Source: Cricetomys ansorgei (Eukaryota > Chordata > Mammalia > Rodentia > Nesomyidae). Taken from it: 64,000 nt of DNA. Below, one piece after another: positions 59,011 to 64,000 of this stretch (position 1 is the stretch's first letter; every line of letters begins with the position of its first letter). The translations under genes were made by a program, and so were the position numbers. Below the pieces are notes generated by a model. The model searched no databases and was not told the origin of the DNA. It was given only the letters and a program-made list of their open reading frames with translations. The stretch lies in NCBI GenBank assembly GCA_026225945.1, contig JAMJFZ010001133.1:1617501-1681500 (forward strand), written 5' to 3'.

Positions 59011-59892
59011 AACAATCAGCTCACACGGTTGTGTAAGATAGAATCTATTGACCACATTATTCGTAGGGTTTCCCAGATCTAAGCCTGATGGGCCCAAGTC
59101 TGTGATAATCAGGTCTCATACTTACCAAGAATATTACATTTTAAAGATGATTCAAGGATTGGGTCATCTACCAGTTAGTAGCTGGTTCGTCTGAAATCTG
59201 AGACTTTGATATTTCACTTTTTCTAAAAGGCACTAAAGTTTTCAGATTCAAATGGTTTATCATTTCTTCCAGTGGCCCTTGGTAAATTAAAATTTGTCAA
59301 AACATGCCAAGTTACCCTTTTTCTTTTCTCCCTGAAAACAGTGAAATGGTTCCTGAAATTTTTGTTGTTTTGTTGTAATCAGATATGTCTTTTTCCTTGC
59401 TCATTCTTTTTTAAACCTCTGATCAATTTTGTGACGTATCAATAAACACCACTGACCTTCAGTATTTCCACTTTAGTTTGTTTCTTTTTGTAAGGGTTTG
59501 TAATAGTTTTCATGTTTTGATTCCACCAGTTAAAACATTTTGAGAAGTGGAGCATTATAAGGCCTATAAATGTGCACCTTGAAGGAACACACATCTGCTT
59601 TGAGACCTGATCTAGCATACGTGAGCTTTGCAACCCTAGGCAAGTAGCTTAATTCCCCTGTGGTAAGTTTTTATTAATAATATCATTTGTTCCCAAGTTT
59701 TAGTGGGGAAATTTGCTAAAATATAAACCTTCAGTCTTGCTACAAATTAAGTACTCAAGTGATAGAAGTTACTAGTATGCCAGTGTCTCTGATGTATCTG
59801 GGCTTCTGGATTGGGACCTGGGAAGTTGAACAGGGATTATTCAGTGTTCACTAGACTCTCTAATAAAATCATTTTGTTTCAACTTTTGATGT
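59011..59892. other. No gene or recognised repeat
   Basis: Nothing identified. Confidence 0.3.
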
Positions 59893-60052
59893 TCTGGCCA
59901 GGTGTGATGGCTCACATCTATACTCTTCAGTATTCAGGAGACTGAGGCATGAGGATTGCCAATAGTCTGAAGCCAAGGAGCCAGCCTGGGCTACTTCGTC
60001 TATCCCTGGTCAACCTGGGCTACTAGGTAACCTTGTATCAAAAATAAACAAC
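59893..60052 (+). mobile_element. Proto-B1-type SINE with internal duplication, sense
   Basis: 'ctggccaggtgtgatggctc', 'acatctatactcttcagtat', 'tcaggagactgaggcatgag', 'gccagcctgggctactt' then a partial second 'caacctgggctactagg'. It ends 'ccttgtatcaaaaataaac'. Confidence 0.85.
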
Positions 60053-62006
60053 AATGAGAACTCTCAGTTCTCTCTTCTCAGAACATCCCTGTGTTCCACG
60101 TTAGTTCTGTACCCAGCTTCCTTCGGTTATCTTTGTCTTCCTTCTTCCCTGAAAAACAACTGAAATTTTATCATTAACAATCTTGGTTATTGATAACTTT
60201 CCTTTTCTACTGCTAAGATGAGATTTGTGCCTGTTCAATTTCCAAAACGTGCACTCATCAGATCAGACCTGCAGAAAACTTTCTTGGTAAGAGGTCATTT
60301 TGTAGCATTATAATCTAAAACAATAACATAAACATCCAGCCTGTATGCAGTTATTACAACTGGCTATCACTATTAAAATATTTTTGACAGTTTAACTTTG
60401 TGTAAGTCGCCATTCTGTCCTGGATGCTCACCAATACACCTAGGAGTCCAAGGCACGGAAAAGTGCTACTTGATGTGAGTCACATGTGACAAATAAAGAA
60501 TGTCGTTGGAGAGTTTTTCTTTTGTCAATGATTTTAAGTCAAAAACAACAACAAACAACAAATCTGTCGGAAACCAGAGGGAAGGTGGAGTCCAATTAGT
60601 TTAGGTCAATCCTCTGCCTCCTCGAGTCTAGGCTCCCTTTCCATTTGTGATATTTTTAAGCTCAGGGCACTTCTATTCTTATTCCTTCCTAAATAGATTA
60701 AATCCCCCATAGGCTGAGAATTATCTTCCTTTCTAAAATGTCCTAGGGCTCCTGGTCTGCATAATTCCTCGCTTCACAACTATGGCGTCGCCGGACCCAA
60801 GGCCACTGTATCGGAGGCCTTGACTGTCGTCAGAAGTGTACATCTGCCCAAGTGCACAGACACAAAACTGCCAGGAAGAAAAAAACAAGTTGGTGCTAGA
60901 GCTCTTCTCCAAGAGCCTCTGAATGCTGTCATTTCAGCTTGTTCAGCTTATTCATCAAATTAGGAAAGTATTCGAGTGAGAAAAACTAAATCCTTATTTG
61001 TCCTCCTGCTTTCAGAACCGCCACGGGCGGTATTGAACATCTTTAATTTTCTCTTCAAATAGGCACATGGATATTTTCATCTGAACTTTTCTGTTGCTGT
61101 TGACAAATTTCAAAACTGGGCCATGTATATTTTTATAGACAGGCTGTGCTTATATTCACATTAAAACACATTAAGGGGATTACAATAAAAATTAGCATAG
61201 CTGTGGTTGGCAGTGCCACCAATGGGCAGCTCATCCGTGAGACTCACACACGCCTGGAACAGCTCCCCAAATCCCTCATACTTCAGTCCCTCCAAGGTCA
61301 CCCCTCCATCTAGTCTTGCCCATCTGGGGCTGATTGAAGCATGCTGATGTTACTTTCTGGCCTGCCTTGTAAATTCTCTGGCCATTCTCTTACCCTTCTT
61401 CCTTCAGCCGAGAAATGTTTGGTGAATACAATTTTTTGGTGATTTTCCCATCCTGTCCATTGTCACTCACCACCTGGTTTATCCTAGCTTAGACACATGT
61501 CAATCAGAAAATGACCACATTGTCTAATATGACCCAAGTGTGAGAATGCCTGGAACAGCTGATTGAGTCAAGCATTTGGCACTTCAGCCATTGTGCCCAG
61601 GGCATACCTGGAACAATGGTCTGTTTTACGGGATCACCTGTGGTTATATGTTATATAGATGGCCATAGACTTGAATAAATTCTATTGAGTGTGATGAGTG
61701 AGTGAATGAGCTCTAGAGTTAAATCCCAATCCTAACAATTCTTAAGTACATGGTGTTGAGAAAGCTTCTTCACTGATGTGGAACTCAGTTTCCTCTTGGA
61801 AAAAGTGGTATAATGGCACCCATCATAGAGAGTGAGAATTAGAAGATTTCATACGTGTGACAGTTAAAGAGAAAAGCTAACATTTTCTATTCAACAATGT
61901 TTTGTTGTTACACTAATCCTTAATTTTCCAACTCTCCCATATACTATAAGGTAGCTTATCAGTAGATACTGTATTTTAATATCCAAAATATGGCCAAACG
62001 TATTAA
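60053..62006. other. Unassigned DNA with CpG-bearing hairpins
   Basis: No gene or SINE seen. 60770-60830 has six CpGs and a 7-bp inverted repeat (caaggcc/ggccttg). 61017-61031 is a 6-bp inverted repeat (accgcc/ggcggt) with a 3-nt loop. Confidence 0.35.
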
Positions 62007-62382
62007 TGTTGTGAATTATCCACCAGAGAAGGCTACATGGACATGGGTTCAAGCCAATAGAAAGTCTTTATTAGCTGGCCAGTGACTACATTCTACATTG
62101 GGGACCTAGGTGTAGTCCTAAGCCTTTCTCAGGGTAAGTTTTAAGCACAGAAACCTCAGCCTGGGATGACACAACTCAGAACAGTTAGCCAGAGTGGAAC
62201 TACAGAAGCCTAAAAGTAAGAATAATACATTTAAGAACTTTCCCAAAACTATGGTCTTTGGTAGATTAGATATTTGCTTTAGATTTGGCAGGTACTGCTC
62301 CATAAGTACTGGATTTCAAGGTCTGAACTTCCATCATAGCATCAGTTGCGATGTGCTAACTAAGATTTGAGGCTCTCTAACA
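62007..62382 (-). mobile_element. 3' LTR of a class I endogenous retrovirus
   Basis: On the minus strand the LTR begins 'tgttagagagcc' just after a short G-rich polypurine-like 'ccagtggggaa' (62383-62393) and ends '...cacaaca' (62007), about 376 bp. A minus-strand AATAAA lies at 62067-62072, near the 3' part as expected for R/U5. Edges are by eye. Confidence 0.65.
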
Positions 62383-63270
62383 TTCCCCACTGGCTCTATA
62401 GCATGAATCAAATCATGGTCTCATCTGGGAGCAGACAAGGTTGCAGAGGGTTATAGTGTCTCCTTAGCACTAGTAGTTTAACAGAATTTATTCTCTGTTT
62501 TACATAACTAAGTAGAAAGTTGAGCAAGTCCTAGGTCCTATAGTGAAAGCTAGGAGCAAGAGGACTAATGGCCCACTCATAGCCATAAATAGTTAACTAG
62601 AGGTACCAGAAGAGCAAAGATTGGTACCATTTGTCAGATTCTTGATGTCTCCTTTCTCTTTCTTAAAGGTTATTTTTGACCATGGCTAAACTTTCTCTAA
62701 CTATCCCTGACTAATTAGCATAGAAATAATAAGTTTCTCCTAGTGACAAACAGAGACCTCTTTGTCTCATAAAGAGGATATCCAATCCTCTTCAATTCTG
62801 AAGAACAACGTCGGCAAAGGAATCTAACTATGCTTCCAGACGGTAAGCAGAGTTTTCCAGATGGACCAGGTCTATGTCTACGTGGGTACTGAGCTTCTTA
62901 AGGTTATCCCCCATGGCCGTGGCTAAAGTTTCCACTGCAGTGGAGCCCATGATGGTTACCCTCATCAAAAGGAGAATGAGAATGGGGACTACCCACATCC
63001 CACGGGGAAGCCCAGAATCTAGATATAGATGGATCCTTTCCTAATTTCCATTAGAGGTGAACACCTGTGGTGTAACGTGCACAAGGATGCAAAGGAGTGG
63101 GGTCTCCTCCAATGTAAACAGTTTCAGGACTATGAAGGATATCAGTGTGTCCCCAGAAGGACTCATTTTTATAACCACACTGAGCATAAAGCTATTTGGC
63201 TGGTTTCTGCCAGCTCTGGAGCCACCAGCTGGGCAGGCATAGTACTGATAGATCAAATCCTCTTCTCTTT
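62383..63270 (-). pseudogene. env: Decayed retroviral envelope gene (class I ERV)
   Basis: Minus-strand translation shows, from right to left, a surface-subunit-like part (Y-Y-A-C-P near 63240), then the transmembrane-subunit core at 62709-62810 (L-Q-N followed by R-G-L-D, then a Gly-Leu-Cys). A hydrophobic membrane anchor flanked by Gly-Pro lies near 62515-62590. The gene is dead: a TGA interrupts the core at 62792-62794, a TAG lies near 62713, frames shift between segments, and the usual Cys pair after the core is replaced by Tyr-Tyr. Order and spacing match gammaretrovirus-like envelopes. Confidence 0.75.
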
Positions 63271-63560
63271 ACTAGTGGACCTGCAACCCCAGGGGCATGC
63301 TCCTCCCCAAGAGCAGCAACCATCTCCCAGTAGTTTCTGGATATATTTTGTAAAGATCTATCTGGAAGGTGGATAGATTGGCTATGAGCTACTGGCTTAA
63401 AGTCTTCTTTTAGTTTTTATACCCAAGGTCCTGGCTTATGGAGTTTTGGGGCCTTTCACATGTGGAGACAAAAAAAGATAAATAGGACAACCATAATTAT
63501 AGAGCACGTGTCAGTCTTATTAGGGGGCCAAAGGACCTGGTCATGACACACCTGTCACTA
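63271..63560 (-). other. Region between decayed env and integrase end
   Basis: It should correspond to the pol/env junction and the envelope leader on the minus strand. No intact frame or signal peptide could be identified. Confidence 0.4.
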
Positions 63561-63885
63561 TTTTTGTAGCATCCTCCAGCTGGATGTGGTGGTTCTATAG
63601 GGTGGTCTTTACTGCTATAGAAATGGTGAGGACCACAGAGTGTGGGCCATGCCAAGTTGATTCCAGGCTCTGGATCAGTATCCTCCTTACCTATATAAGG
63701 TCACCAGGTTGGCACTGTGGACAGGCTCAGACACAGGCAAGGGTGGAGCCTCTCGGACTGTTCGACAATTCTGTTGCAGGGGCTGTAAGCACTTGAGGAG
63801 GTACATGGTGTACACCTGGCCCTTATTGGGCAAAAGGGAGGAGACTGGCCCAACATTTGCTGTTCTAAAGGACATGTTTAGTTTA
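63561..63885 (-). pseudogene. pol: Decayed integrase C-terminus (pol) of the class I ERV
   Basis: A minus-strand frame at 63687-63875 resembles the helical linker before the integrase C-terminal domain. At 63598-63660 a second frame reads like the G-P-(Y/F/H)-x-V-V-L-T core of the gammaretroviral integrase C-terminal domain, then a stop and a diverged 'W-I-H'-equivalent. Reading-frame changes between the two show it is broken. The rest of pol and gag would lie beyond the right edge. Confidence 0.65.
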
Positions 63886-64000
63886 CCTGTCTTAAGTTTT
63901 TGTGACCTCTAGGCACAATGTAGTTTTAAATCAACATTTGTTAGATTTAAACTTTGGCATAATGTATGTCCAGATATTATATTCACTAAAGTTAATCATT
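63886..64000 (-). mobile_element. Window-edge continuation of the class I ERV
   Basis: AT-rich, presumably further pol sequence on the minus strand. Too short to match by eye. Confidence 0.35.

Overview
This window looks like nuclear DNA from a muroid rodent (mouse/rat/hamster/vole-type; I cannot fix the species). The evidence is its interspersed repeats: B1/proto-B1 (7SL-derived), B2/B3-type, B4/ID-type SINEs and rodent L1 3' ends, plus long CA/TG, GA and TA microsatellites in AT-rich, CpG-poor DNA. Repeat families are named from remembered consensus sequences, not from a search, so subfamily names and edges are approximate.

I find no protein-coding gene, rRNA or independent tRNA gene that I can support. 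The longest open frames (about 100-167 codons) fall in low-complexity DNA, in SINEs, opposite a retroelement, or resemble nothing I recognise. The window is best read as intergenic or deep-intron sequence.

Layout. 0-7 kb: an old L1 ORF2 fragment, a B3-type SINE split by another repeat, and a 1.65 kb antisense L1 3' end. 7-16.5 kb: mostly unassigned DNA with purine tracts and a TA tract. 16.5-24 kb: B4/B3/ID SINEs, a perfect C/EBP-type palindrome, a dispersed repeat pair and two local tandem duplications. 24-29.2 kb: MaLR-like and L1-3'-like rodent repeats and B4 SINEs. 29.2-33.1 kb: a dispersed 60-70 bp pair, GA/CT tracts and an LTR-like block. 33-41.3 kb: scattered SINEs and an LTR fragment. 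41.9-43.84 kb: a compact element with two similar LTRs, a primer-binding-site-like sequence and a polypurine tract around a 1.3 kb interior lacking gag-pol-env. 44-54 kb: SINEs, microsatellites and an old L1 ORF2 fragment split by a B1. 54.1-54.4 kb: a CpG-dense island in AT-rich surroundings. 56-61 kb: proto-B1 SINEs, small tandem repeats, CpG-bearing hairpins. 62.0-64.0 kb: a decayed class I (gammaretrovirus-like) endogenous retrovirus on the minus strand (3' LTR, env, end of integrase), running off the right edge.

Nothing here forms a cooperating set of genes. The most unusual items are the compact LTR element (41.9-43.84 kb), the class I ERV (62-64 kb), the CpG island (54.1-54.4 kb) and two dispersed repeat pairs not explained by the SINE/L1 families I recognise.
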